A DNA stretch of 64,000 nucleotides. Source: QHXQ01 sp963788965 (GTDB lineage: Bacteria; Acidobacteriota; Blastocatellia; Pyrinomonadales; Pyrinomonadaceae). Shown here piece by piece: positions 9,764 through 17,988 of this stretch. Position numbers and translations under genes: made by a program. How positions within the stretch are numbered: the first letter of the stretch is position 1; the number at the start of each line of letters is the position of its first letter. Location: the NCBI GenBank assembly GCA_963788965.1, contig CAWBIK010000008.1:62001-126000 (forward strand), given 5' to 3'. The notes under the pieces were generated by a model. It worked only from the letters and a program-made list of their open reading frames with translations, ran no database searches and had not been told where the DNA came from.

Positions 9764-10310
9764 GCCAGCAGCAACACGCGGCTTGCGTTGTGCGCGTCAG
9801 AGCGCCGCCACTCGTTCACAGTAAAAAGGTTAGGCGCAGATGCCGGTTGTGAGCTGTAAGGTTATGAGGTCGAGGCCGACTACTGAGCAGGTTGGCAAAG
9901 CGCGCGGGGCCAGATGGTAGGTTGGCAAACTGCGAATCCTTGAAGCAACCCGCGCCGGCCCCTTTAGGCATCCATATATGTGCAACCCCGCTGCGTATCA
10001 GAAGTGTTCGCGCACTATGCGAAATGGACGATTCGGAAACTGCGTTGAACTGATATGGTCGAGCGCGAACGTGCTGTGGCCGACCGGGCACAGCGGCCGT
10101 GCATGTGTGCGGCTGACGCAAAAGAGCGGGGAAACGGGACAAAAATAGAGGAACTACGCGGCGGCTTGTGCGTCTAATAAACAGTGGCCTGTTAGTTGCA
10201 ATACCGAAGCACAAGACCCGCGCGTAACGAGCGGGAACAAGACGAGCGGGGAACTTAAACGCCGGTCATTTCGTCTTAACGTAGTACGGATTCATTAACT
10301 TTCATAGCAA
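9764..10310. other. Intergenic region between divergent genes
   Basis: About 550 bp with no convincing gene. The short direct repeat AGGTTGGCAAA occurs twice (about 9892 and 9921). It probably contains divergent promoters, but no clear -35/-10 pair stands out. Confidence 0.4.
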
Positions 10311-10325
10311 GTGAGCGAAGTCATC

Positions 10326-10559
10326 ATGGCGACGAAATCTAACGTCAAAGTCATCAAGCGCCGCGAACGCGCGGCGCAAGAAGCGCAGGAAACCGCAGCC
10401 GAACAGGCCGCAAAGAAGTCTGCGCAGGAAACCGCCCGCGACATGGTTACGACCGTGACCGGTTGGGTGGCGGAGTTTCAACAGAAGCGGCGCAACGAAA
10501 CCCGGCAAGCGTTCAAGACGCTCTTTGCCGACGCGACGCCGCAGCCCGGTAAGGCTTAA
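10326..10559 (+). CDS. Small basic hypothetical protein
   Basis: 77 residues from ATG 10326 (GTG 10311 is an alternative, giving 82). It is lysine- and alanine-rich with a long predicted helix (ERAAQEAQETAAEQAAKKSA), followed by a Trp-containing amphipathic part. No family recognised. The codon pattern is GC-rich at third positions like its neighbours, which supports coding. Confidence 0.5.
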   Translation: MATKSNVKVIKRRERAAQEAQETAAEQAAKKSAQETARDMVTTVTGWVAEFQQKRRNETRQAFKTLFADATPQPGKA

Positions 10560-10713
10560 ACTTCCGACAAACGAAACCGCATGCCTGCGCCTGCTCGACG
10601 CCTCGCGGCCCGAGCAGGCGCACTTCTTTGCCCGCCACTATTGACAGGCGCGCAGCACGCGCGTAGCATCCGGGCCGACAAACACTCAACACCACCAAGA
10701 GACGCCTACGCCT

Positions 10714-10893
10714 ATGAAGCCAACGGCCAAAAAGCAACCGCCGAAAGGTAACGCGCGGCCCGTCTTCGACTCGATTCGCAAGCCCGCCGCGCCGCCCGGC
10801 CATCCTTTAACGCGAGCCAAGCCCGAAGAACGCGCGCACCCCGCCGAGCGCAAAGCGAAACACAAACGGCCCGCGCGCACGGATGAAGACTAA
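10714..10893 (+). CDS. Small proline/lysine-rich hypothetical protein
   Basis: 59 residues from ATG 10714 to TAA 10893, beginning MKPTAKKQPPKGNARPVFDS. It is very basic and likely unstructured. The start is preceded by GAGA at a weak distance. It could be a nucleic-acid-associated small protein, but nothing specific supports that. Confidence 0.4.
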   Translation: MKPTAKKQPPKGNARPVFDSIRKPAAPPGHPLTRAKPEERAHPAERKAKHKRPARTDED

Positions 10894-11270
10894 CAAGCAG
10901 GTCGCTGACTGACTCGCCGCTGCCCGACGACTTGAGCACACGCGCCGGCCTCGCCCACGCGCGTTAGCTTGCGCGCGGCAGATGATCGGTCGTGCATAAG
11001 CAGAAGGCAGTCGGCAGTTGTTAATAAGCGGTAAGTTTTCATCCAACCGACGCGATTAAATCGCCTGTTCTAATAAACGAGCGCCGCCTGCCGGCCGCAT
11101 GTTTTTTACTGCTTACTGCCTATCGTTTACTGGCTACTACTTTTCCCCTTTTCAATCCGCGTGGTTCATGCTTAATATACGTTGTTCGTTGAACTCTTCT
11201 GTCGCTTAACAGTCGGCGCGGCACGCTTGCTCGGCGTGCTCGGTCTTCAGCGTCGCTGCCGTCATAGACA
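10894..11270. other. Intergenic region upstream of ferredoxin
   Basis: About 380 bp with no gene seen. The stretch near 11100-11160 is pyrimidine-rich with short TTACTG repeats. It is presumably the ferredoxin promoter region. Confidence 0.4.
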
Positions 11271-11291
11271 ATCTAAGGAGGCTTGAGTCGG

Positions 11292-11567
11292 ATGACTTAC
11301 ACTGTGGCCGAACCATGTGTGAACTGCCGCTACACGGACTGTGCGCTGGTCTGTCCCGTGGAGGCGTTCCATTTGGACGATACGATGTTGGTGATCAATC
11401 CTGAGACGTGTATTGATTGTGATGCGTGTGTGCCGGAGTGCCCGGTCGAGGCGATCTTCCCTGAAGATAAAGTGCCGGAAGAATGGACGCACTGGACGGC
11501 CATCAACGCCGAGAAGGCGCTGAGCGGGTTGCCCGTCATCAGCGAGAAACTCGACCCGTTGTGCTAA
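11292..11567 (+). CDS. fdxA: 7Fe ferredoxin (3Fe-4S/4Fe-4S)
   Basis: 91 residues. The first cluster region is CVNCRYTDCALVCPVEAF and the second is CIDCDACVPECPVEAI, the FdxA pattern. The C-terminal extension (VPEEWTHWTAINAEKA) is also typical of the seven-iron ferredoxins. I chose ATG 11292, with AGGAGG at about 11275-11280. A TTG at 11283 is closer to the ribosome site but less usual. It is a soluble one-electron carrier with unknown partner. Confidence 0.9.
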   Translation: MTYTVAEPCVNCRYTDCALVCPVEAFHLDDTMLVINPETCIDCDACVPECPVEAIFPEDKVPEEWTHWTAINAEKALSGLPVISEKLDPLC

Positions 11568-11610
11568 ACCGAACGAAGCTTTGCGCTCGTGTGATTTGTC
11601 GGAGCGCGCG

Positions 11611-11931
11611 ATGAAGCAGCGGCGCAAACGTCTGTTGGGCGGGCTGGCATTGGCGTTGGGCGGGCTGGGCGCGACCGTGCTATGGGGGCGTAGTAGCAGC
11701 GCGCGTCGAAAACGCATGTCAAAAGAACAACCGGACAGCTATCAACGCAACACGGAAGGCGACCGCTGGGCCCGCCCCGGCATGATGGTCACTTTCCGCG
11801 CCGAGATCATGCCCGCGCGTGATCGCGCCGCACGCACCTTCCGCGTCATCAAAGTCCTGCCCAGCGGTCGCGTCACGCTCGAAGGCGTCGAGGGCGAACA
11901 CACACGGCACGAGTTCGAGCGGGTACGCTAA
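11611..11931 (+). CDS. Hypothetical protein with N-terminal membrane anchor
   Basis: 106 residues from ATG 11611. A basic start (MKQRRKR) and hydrophobic stretch LLGGLALALGGLGATVLWG suggest a membrane anchor or uncleaved signal. The remainder resembles a small beta-rich domain (MVTFRAEIM..FRVIKVLPSGRVTLEGVEGEHTRHEFE). No family recognised. It is 44 bp after the ferredoxin and probably co-transcribed. Confidence 0.6.
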   Translation: MKQRRKRLLGGLALALGGLGATVLWGRSSSARRKRMSKEQPDSYQRNTEGDRWARPGMMVTFRAEIMPARDRAARTFRVIKVLPSGRVTLEGVEGEHTRHEFERVR

Positions 11932-11978
11932 AGCATGGTTGGTTGAATCAGCAGACTGAAAGTTGACGATATAACAGG

Positions 11979-12007
11979 GCGACCGCTTCGATTAAGAGGC
12001 GGTCGTT
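11979..12007. terminator. Bidirectional hairpin terminator
   Basis: The dyad CGACCGC...GCGGTCG is followed by TTCTT, lying between convergent genes (11611-11931 on plus and 12012-12788 on minus). Confidence 0.55.
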
Positions 12008-12011
12008 CTTG

Positions 12012-12788
12012 TTACCACTCGTATTCGCGGCCCGGCTCCATCGCGTGCAAACGGGGGAGTCCGAGGGCGTTGAGTTCTTCGATGACAGTGTGGCGATAGG
12101 AAGGCTTGAGGTGGACGGCGAGCACGTCCAAGTGGTTCTGCGTGAGCTTGCCGAGTTCGGCGGCGAGGCCCTCAGGCGTGAGATGGCCGGAGACTTCCGC
12201 GAGCTTGCTCATCGCGTTCGGGAACGAGGCTTCGATAAAGAGCGCGGCCACGTCCGGCGTGCGGTTAACGAGTTGCCAGAACTCGTCGGTCGCGGCCGTG
12301 TCGGACGTGAACGCAACCGTGGTCTGTCCATCCGTGACGACCAGCCCGACGGTCGGGACGATATGATTGACGGGCAGCGCCGTTACGCGCAGGTGCGCGA
12401 CCGTGAACTCTTCGCCCGGCCGAAACGGCACGTACTCCATCACCTTGCACTTGCCGTTGCTCAACTCGGAGAAACGCGGATAGACCGTCCAGTTGAACAC
12501 GTCGCGCTCCAACAAGCCGATGACCTCTTCGGTCGCATGCACGCGGATCGGTTCGACCAAGAGCGCAAACATATCGTCGATGTAGATCGGCAGCGTCGCC
12601 ATATGATCCATGTGCGGGTGCGTGACGATGACATCGCGCACAGTGTCATGTTGCGCGTCTGTGAGGGCGAGGGCGATTGAGCCTGCATCCACGGCGACCC
12701 TATCGTCGATGACGAAGCAGGTCAGGCGTTGTTCGGGTGTAGCGCGCCCGGCCTGATCAAAGGTGCTGGGAAGTAGTTGGATTTTCAC
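12012..12788 (-). CDS. Metallo-beta-lactamase-fold phosphodiesterase (class II cyclic-nucleotide PDE-like)
   Basis: 258 residues. The metal-binding motif THPHMDHMATLP is a HxHxDH variant, and later ligands are seen in ALPVNHIVPTVG, FTSDTAATDEFW and SGHLTPEG. The arrangement resembles class II 3',5'-cyclic-nucleotide phosphodiesterases (CpdP/PDE1 type) more than RNase Z. If so, it hydrolyses cAMP or a related nucleotide in the cytoplasm, since no signal peptide is visible. It is last in a minus-strand run after PrsW. Confidence 0.75.
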   Translation of the reverse strand: MKIQLLPSTFDQAGRATPEQRLTCFVIDDRVAVDAGSIALALTDAQHDTVRDVIVTHPHMDHMATLPIYIDDMFALLVEPIRVHATEEVIGLLERDVFNWTVYPRFSELSNGKCKVMEYVPFRPGEEFTVAHLRVTALPVNHIVPTVGLVVTDGQTTVAFTSDTAATDEFWQLVNRTPDVAALFIEASFPNAMSKLAEVSGHLTPEGLAAELGKLTQNHLDVLAVHLKPSYRHTVIEELNALGLPRLHAMEPGREYEW

Positions 12789-12907
12789 CGGGACGTTCTT
12801 TCTGATTCAGTCACGAGGCGCGGCGTGCTAGAGCGAATACGCCGCACGCTGCCTACCCGGATGTTAACTTGACCACAGCCCTGTGTTCGACCATGACCCC
12901 GACGCGC

Positions 12908-14071
12908 TCAACGCGACGTATGAATCTGCGCGCCCAACGCATAGAGCGCCTGCCGGTAAGCCTCTTCACGCGCGCGCGCCGCTTCGTCCGCCGCTGCCAA
13001 GCCGCGCGCGACGCGGGCGCGGTGAAACGCCAACTCGCTCGCCGTGCTGTGATAGCTCTTACGCACACGCCACAGGCGCACCCCACCCGTGCGCCACGCC
13101 TGCCACGACGCGCCCATGCGCCCGCGCACGCTGCACAAAAGTTCGTACTCCTGCGCCGTGACGACGCCCTGTTGCAAGTCGCACAGCAGATGCTCGCGCA
13201 CGATCCGCCCTTCGCGGCGCAACGCGAAGTAGATCGTTATCAGCACGGCGATGAAGACGGGGACCATGATCAAAAAGTAGACGACGAAGTAGAGCAACCC
13301 GCTGATCGTGGCCGACAAGTTCCACATGCCGTGCAGCGACATGGCGACGAACAGGCCGGCGAGCGGCGCTAAGATTTTCACCGCGCGTTGCCGGGTCTGA
13401 CTCGCCAACCCAAGCCCGATGCCGGTCATGCTCGTAAACAGAGGATGCGAGAACGGGGCCATCATGCCGCGCAGGATAAAGAGGACCAGCGAACCGGCGA
13501 TGCCGCCTTCGCGCATCGCGCCGCCGTAGTACTGCACGTTCTCCGTCATCGCAAAGCCGAGGCCGACCATCGCGGCATAGACGATGCCGTCGATCACGCC
13601 GTCGAACTCGTCGCGTTTCCAGTAGTAGAGGCCGAAGAGTACGAGCGCCTTCGCCGTCTCTTCAACCACGGGCGCGGAGATGACCGCCGCAAAGACCTCG
13701 CCTGCCTGTTGGTCGAAGAGCAAAGCGACGATGCCGCCGCTGATCGTGTTTAGCACGAACGCGATGAAGATGGCGACGAGCGCGCCCCAGAAGAAGGCGG
13801 CCGCCAATGCCCACGAAGGCTCGGCCTCGTAGCGGTCGATCCAGAGCGCGAGCGCGACGTAGATGGGCACGGGCAGTGTCGCCAGCACAAAGCCGATTAA
13901 GAGTGGGACTAAGCCTGTGCCCAGACCGATGAGCAGCAGCGTGACCAGACCTAAGAGCAGCGCCACGAGGATCGCCGTTGCGATCAGCATCGTGCGCAAC
14001 GCGCCCCGATGAGACGGCGCGGGCGGCGTGTAAGCGTGCGGGGCGGGGAAGCTGAAATTGTCCATGTTCAC
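12908..14071 (-). CDS. prsW: PrsW-family intramembrane metalloprotease
   Basis: 387 residues with about eight to nine hydrophobic segments. The family motifs are present in order: APVVEETAKALVLFGLYYW (EExxK-type), GLGFAMTENVQYY, SHPLFTSMTGIGLG and SLHGMWN, whose Glu and His residues bind the catalytic metal. Related PrsW proteins cut membrane anti-sigma factors in Firmicutes, but here no partner is adjacent. The C-terminal tail after the last membrane segment is basic and variable. It is 41 bp downstream of the zinc-ribbon protein and likely in the same operon. Confidence 0.88.
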   Translation of the reverse strand: MNMDNFSFPAPHAYTPPAPSHRGALRTMLIATAILVALLLGLVTLLLIGLGTGLVPLLIGFVLATLPVPIYVALALWIDRYEAEPSWALAAAFFWGALVAIFIAFVLNTISGGIVALLFDQQAGEVFAAVISAPVVEETAKALVLFGLYYWKRDEFDGVIDGIVYAAMVGLGFAMTENVQYYGGAMREGGIAGSLVLFILRGMMAPFSHPLFTSMTGIGLGLASQTRQRAVKILAPLAGLFVAMSLHGMWNLSATISGLLYFVVYFLIMVPVFIAVLITIYFALRREGRIVREHLLCDLQQGVVTAQEYELLCSVRGRMGASWQAWRTGGVRLWRVRKSYHSTASELAFHRARVARGLAAADEAARAREEAYRQALYALGAQIHTSR

Positions 14072-14112
14072 TGTGCGCCCGACAGGTCAGGAGGGCGCAC
14101 GTCGGCGACGGT

Positions 14113-14505
14113 TCAATTACTCAACAGCGCGAACGCAATGAAGCCGAGCACCAGCAAGACGATAATACCGACGAGGACAAACACGAGCGTGCTCTGACTC
14201 TTGGCCGGCGCGGCTGCGAGCGGCGCGGTCCTCGGCGCGGCGACCGGCGCGGCTGCGGGCGCATGGCTGGCGGGCGGCGCGGGCGCAGGCTTCGGCGCTG
14301 GCGTGGGCGTGGGCGTTGGTTGCGGCGCGGCAGTCGGGGGCTGCTGCTGCATGCTCGGCCATTGTGACGGCGGGACGATGACGGTCGCGCCGAGATTCTG
14401 CGACGGGCGACGCTCGCCCGCTTGTGGCGTCATCGATGCGCCGCAGTCCTGACAAAAAGCTTTCTGCTCCGGCACTGCCGCACCGCACTGCGTACATGTC
14501 ACCAT
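14113..14505 (-). CDS. Zinc-ribbon protein with Pro/Ala linker and C-terminal membrane anchor
   Basis: 130 residues. The N-terminal CTQCG...CQDCG pair forms a zinc ribbon, residues 25-95 are a Pro/Ala/Thr-rich linker, and the C-terminus (LVFVLVGIIVLLVLGFIAF) is one membrane span with almost no tail. This layout resembles a tail-anchored protein. Its function is unknown. Such zinc-ribbon tethers often accompany membrane protease or transport genes, and prsW follows directly. Confidence 0.7.
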   Translation of the reverse strand: MVTCTQCGAAVPEQKAFCQDCGASMTPQAGERRPSQNLGATVIVPPSQWPSMQQQPPTAAPQPTPTPTPAPKPAPAPPASHAPAAAPVAAPRTAPLAAAPAKSQSTLVFVLVGIIVLLVLGFIAFALLSN

Positions 14506-14882
14506 GAAACGGGTCTCCGCGCCGCCTTATAACCTATGCGCTGGTTGCAACTGGACAATCTATTCGCCACTTGATCGTAAGAAGCGAGGACAAGCCTGCG
14601 ACGCACTTGAAACCAGACCACTTCCCGCGCCCCAAGCGCGCCAAGTATAAACACATTCCCGCAACTCTGCCAGCAAAAAAGGAGCGTTGAAGGATGAACG
14701 CTGACTGCTGAACCAACTGCCGTGCGGGTTCATTCTGCAACGGGCTACATGCCTACTTCATCGTTCCTTGTGTTGACAGTCCGCGACGAAATGTTGAGTA
14801 TAGTTCCCGGCCCCGTTTCATCTGTCGTTCAGTCCGGGCAGTCAGACGCTGTGCAGACGGCGCACGCGTTGGAGAGTATAGC
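14506..14882. other. Divergent promoter region
   Basis: About 375 bp between divergent genes. A TTGACA at about 14773 with a TATAGT/GAGTAT element about 17-20 bp later could be a sigma-70 promoter for the plus-strand gene. No other feature is seen. Confidence 0.4.
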
Positions 14883-15905
14883 TTGCCCACCGATTCCGCA
14901 GACTACGCTTACACGCGCAACCAGCGCCTGCCGCCGGGCGGCCCGCGCGCCAAGCGCCATCCGCGCCCGCGCATGCCCTCGACCTTCGGGTACATGCTCG
15001 CGGTCATCGTCGTCGCCGCCGCCGTGTTCTTCGGCCTCTGGTGGCTGCTGGCGGCGGGCGGCGACGAGGCGGCGCTGCTGCCGGCCGGGCTGGCGGCGGG
15101 CGTCGTGTTGCTCGTCGCCGTGGCGGCGCGCGAGATCGTGATGCGCCGCGCGTGGGCGCGCTACACGCATGAGTTGGAGTTGCGCATGGGCGCGGGCGAG
15201 CCGTTGAAGGTGCAGCCAGTCGGCACGGTCAGCGGCACTACGAAGAAGCAATCAAGCGGCGCGTCCATCCGCGCCTTGCAGCAGCGGTTGGCGCGCGCCG
15301 ACGAGATCGGCGCACAACAACCCGAAGCGCATCTCGAAGCCTACCGCCTGTGCGAGCAACATCTGGCCAAATCGGAAGAAGCGATCCGCGCGCCCGGTGT
15401 GAAGTCGGACGTGCGCGTCGCCTTGCGGGCCGGACAAGAGCGCGTGCGCGAGTTGCAACGTCACCACCTGCTCGCGTGGGCGCGCGGCGAGACGCAGCGG
15501 TTGACGCAAGAGGCTTTGCGCCGCGCCAGTCCTTCGGCCCGCATCGAGACGGCCATGCGCGCGATAGACGTAATCAACGAGGCGCTACAAGTCTACCCTG
15601 ATGAACCGGCCTTGCGCGACTCAGGCTTAGCCGTGCGCAACTTCATCGCGTCGGTCAAGGTGGCGCACTGGGTCGAGTTGGCCGAGCGCGCGGCCTTTCG
15701 CGGGCGCTACACGCGCGCTATCGCCCGCTATCGCGACGCGCTCTTTTACCTATCGCGTGCCGAGATGAGCGACGACGCGCGCGACGAGGCCGCCAACCGC
15801 ATCAACCGCGAGATCGAGTTGTTGCGCGCGCGGGTTGCGCTCGACGGCGCGGAGCAGAAAGCGGCGGGCACGCGTCGGCGCAAGCAGAGCGACGACGCGG
15901 GCTGA
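14883..15905 (+). CDS. Hypothetical membrane protein with TPR-like C-terminal helices
   Basis: 340 residues starting at TTG 14883. Two membrane segments lie near residues 36-58 and 68-86, followed by a long helical cytoplasmic region in which A/L/Y spacing such as ERAAFRGRYTRAIARYRDALFYL resembles a tetratricopeptide repeat. No family name is secure. The protein is Arg/Ala-rich with the same GC-rich codon use as its neighbours. Confidence 0.6.
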   Translation: MPTDSADYAYTRNQRLPPGGPRAKRHPRPRMPSTFGYMLAVIVVAAAVFFGLWWLLAAGGDEAALLPAGLAAGVVLLVAVAAREIVMRRAWARYTHELELRMGAGEPLKVQPVGTVSGTTKKQSSGASIRALQQRLARADEIGAQQPEAHLEAYRLCEQHLAKSEEAIRAPGVKSDVRVALRAGQERVRELQRHHLLAWARGETQRLTQEALRRASPSARIETAMRAIDVINEALQVYPDEPALRDSGLAVRNFIASVKVAHWVELAERAAFRGRYTRAIARYRDALFYLSRAEMSDDARDEAANRINREIELLRARVALDGAEQKAAGTRRRKQSDDAG

Positions 15906-16205
15906 CGTGCGCAAGCGACAGTCACGACGTTGCGCTTGCAGTTCAACTTCCGCTTGTTGCTTTCTTGCCGTCAACTTCCGCCTGCTGCTTTAAGGTCGGC
16001 TGCGGCTGATTGGTCTTTCATGCTTTGTATGCGACAATCGGCCACCGTTACGGGCTGAACAAAAGTCAGCAGTGGAGGCAACATTTTGCGCTCCGCCGGG
16101 CAGCCCGCCCGCGTGCCGCGAACATCTACAGAAGACTCCGGCGGTTGCATGTGCCGCCGGTACGCGCCCGAAGAACCTGCACGATATTGGTCGGAGAAGT
16201 GTTTT

Positions 16206-17246
16206 ATGAAAGTCGTCCTAAAAAATCTTTACGCGCTCGCATTGCTCGGCGCGCTCATCGCACTCCCGCTGCGCGCGCAACCACCGGCGGGGCAATCGTT
16301 CGGCACGGCGGCCACTACGCCCGACGCCGTTACTGGCGGCTCGGTGTCCAGAGACTACCCGCTCGGCCCCGGCGACGTGTTGGAGTTGCGCGTCTTTGGC
16401 GAGCCGCAGTTTGACGGCTCATATGACGTTGACGCCGAAGGTCGGGTCACGATCCCGTTCGTCGAGCAACCGATTGAGGCGCGCTGCCGCAACGTCGCGG
16501 AGGTGCGCAAAGAGGTGGTGACGGCGCTGGCGAAGTTCATTCGCAGCCCGCAGGTTTACATGCGCGTGAAGGAACAGCGCAGCCGGCGGGCGGCGGTCGT
16601 CTATGGCGCGGTGAAATTGCCGCTGCGCTTCGAGATGCACCGGCGCGCGCGGTTGCTGGAACTGATCTCGAACAGCGGCGGTGTGACCGAGCAGGCGAAC
16701 GGCACGATTCAGATCACACACACGGACGCGAGCATCTGTCAGGAGCCGGACGAGATCGGCGATCCGAAGGGCGGCGTGCAAGGCACGGACGTGAGCGGCT
16801 TAGTGCCTTACACGGTCTATAGCGTCGCCGATCTGAAACTCGGCAAGTCCGAGGCGAATCCGTACATCCGGCCCGGCGACATTGTGTATGTCGCCGAAGC
16901 CGCGCCCGTTTACGTCATCGGCGCAGTCACTTCGCCGCAGGGTGTTTTCCTGCGGCCGGGGTTGACGCTGTCACGCGCGGTGGCGATGGTCGGCGGCATT
17001 AAGAAAGAAGCTAAGACGAGCGAGATACATATCTACCGGCAGAAGGATGGCGGCATCGAGAGCAAGCCGCTCGTGGCCGACTTCAGGAAGATACAGCGCA
17101 ACCAAGCGCCGGACATCATGCTGCAACCTTACGACGTAATCGAAGTGCCGGAAAAGGGCGTGAGCGTCAAAGACGTGCTGATCGGCTTGGTTAAGACCAG
17201 CGCGCAGTCGTTCAGTCAGGCCATCCCGCTGCGCCCGCTCTACTAA
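16206..17246 (+). CDS. Polysaccharide export protein (Wza-like, SLBB domains)
   Basis: 346 residues from ATG 16206, chosen because it begins a clean signal peptide (MKVVLKNLYALALLGALIAL). The Poly_export domain starts at YPLGPGDVLELRVFG and includes GRVTIPFVE. SLBB-type soluble ligand-binding segments follow (VYGAVKLPLRFEM, VYVIGAVTSPQGVFLRPGLTLSRAVAMVGG). It should sit in the periplasm or outer membrane and help export capsule or exopolysaccharide. No lipobox cysteine is visible. No other export genes are adjacent, so it is an orphan component here. Confidence 0.88.
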   Translation: MKVVLKNLYALALLGALIALPLRAQPPAGQSFGTAATTPDAVTGGSVSRDYPLGPGDVLELRVFGEPQFDGSYDVDAEGRVTIPFVEQPIEARCRNVAEVRKEVVTALAKFIRSPQVYMRVKEQRSRRAAVVYGAVKLPLRFEMHRRARLLELISNSGGVTEQANGTIQITHTDASICQEPDEIGDPKGGVQGTDVSGLVPYTVYSVADLKLGKSEANPYIRPGDIVYVAEAAPVYVIGAVTSPQGVFLRPGLTLSRAVAMVGGIKKEAKTSEIHIYRQKDGGIESKPLVADFRKIQRNQAPDIMLQPYDVIEVPEKGVSVKDVLIGLVKTSAQSFSQAIPLRPLY

Positions 17247-17273
17247 GCGCGCCACGACGAATAAGCGATACGG

Positions 17274-17315
17274 ACGCCGGGCAGTTGATCGCAGACAAGA
17301 TCAACCGTCCGGCGT
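17274..17315 (+). terminator. Hairpin terminator after the export gene
   Basis: ACGCCGG with GTTGATC pairs with GATCAAC and CCGGCGT across a short loop, followed by TTTGT. It starts 27 bp after the export-protein stop. Confidence 0.6.
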
Positions 17316-17422
17316 TTGTGTGGCCGGGCGACGCGGTTTCGGCGGGTCGGCGGCTCTGTGTTAGAGTAACGGTTCGTTGTTAGCCGATTAGATCAACGTT
17401 TAAGAAAGCGGAGAGAGAATTT

Positions 17423-17716
17423 ATGCCTCGAAGAGATGCCCCGGCGGTGGAGGCGCGCAATCGTCGTCGCCGGATGACGCTACTATGGATTGCGGTGGCC
17501 TCCGCCGTCGTGATCGGCCTGATCTACAAGGAGCAGATCGCGTTGCTCTACATTCTTGCGACCGTCAGCGTCACGGCCTTGCTGGTTGTCGTCGCCCTCG
17601 CCGATCTGCGCGGCGCACAGCGCACGGCCGAGCCGCCGCTCGATGACGCCGCCGCCATCTCCGACGGCGTGACGCCACGAACGGCGACCGCCCGCACCGC
17701 TGCCCGGCAACGCTGA
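17423..17716 (+). CDS. Small two-span membrane protein, hypothetical
   Basis: 97 residues with a strong GGAGAG ribosome site before ATG 17423. A basic N-terminus is followed by two adjacent hydrophobic segments (LLWIAVASAVVIGLIY and IALLYILATVSVTALLVVVALADL). The C-terminus is Ala/Thr-rich and polar. No family recognised. Confidence 0.6.
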   Translation: MPRRDAPAVEARNRRRRMTLLWIAVASAVVIGLIYKEQIALLYILATVSVTALLVVVALADLRGAQRTAEPPLDDAAAISDGVTPRTATARTAARQR

Positions 17717-17758
17717 GCGCGCGCCACTGAGATCAAATAGCGCAGGCATGCAAAGGAT

Positions 17759-17798
17759 GGCGCGGACGATGATCACGAACATGATCATCGTCCGCGCC
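17759..17798. terminator. Long perfect inverted repeat downstream of the small membrane protein
   Basis: 17 bp on each side pair perfectly (17759-17775 with 17782-17798) around a 6-base loop, 42 bp after the stop of the preceding gene. The T-run is weak (GTCTTTC). A terminator is the simplest reading. Confidence 0.55.
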
Positions 17799-17988
17799 GT
17801 CTTTCGCATCGAAGCGGCCGTAGTGTCGGGGCAACGAATTGCAGTTCGTGCTTGAAAGACGCGCAAGGTTGTTGTTAAAGTCTCAATGCCCCTCTCACCG
17901 TCGGGTGTTGCGAACCAACAGCTACCCGGCGGGCATCGAACTGTCTCCCGATACAAACAATCTGCCCGTCACTTAACAAGAGGTCATC

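Noticed and set aside
12869..13372. Plus-strand ORF opposite prsW
   Set aside because: Shadow of the PrsW coding sequence, with Arg/Ala/Pro bias typical of antisense frames in GC-rich DNA.
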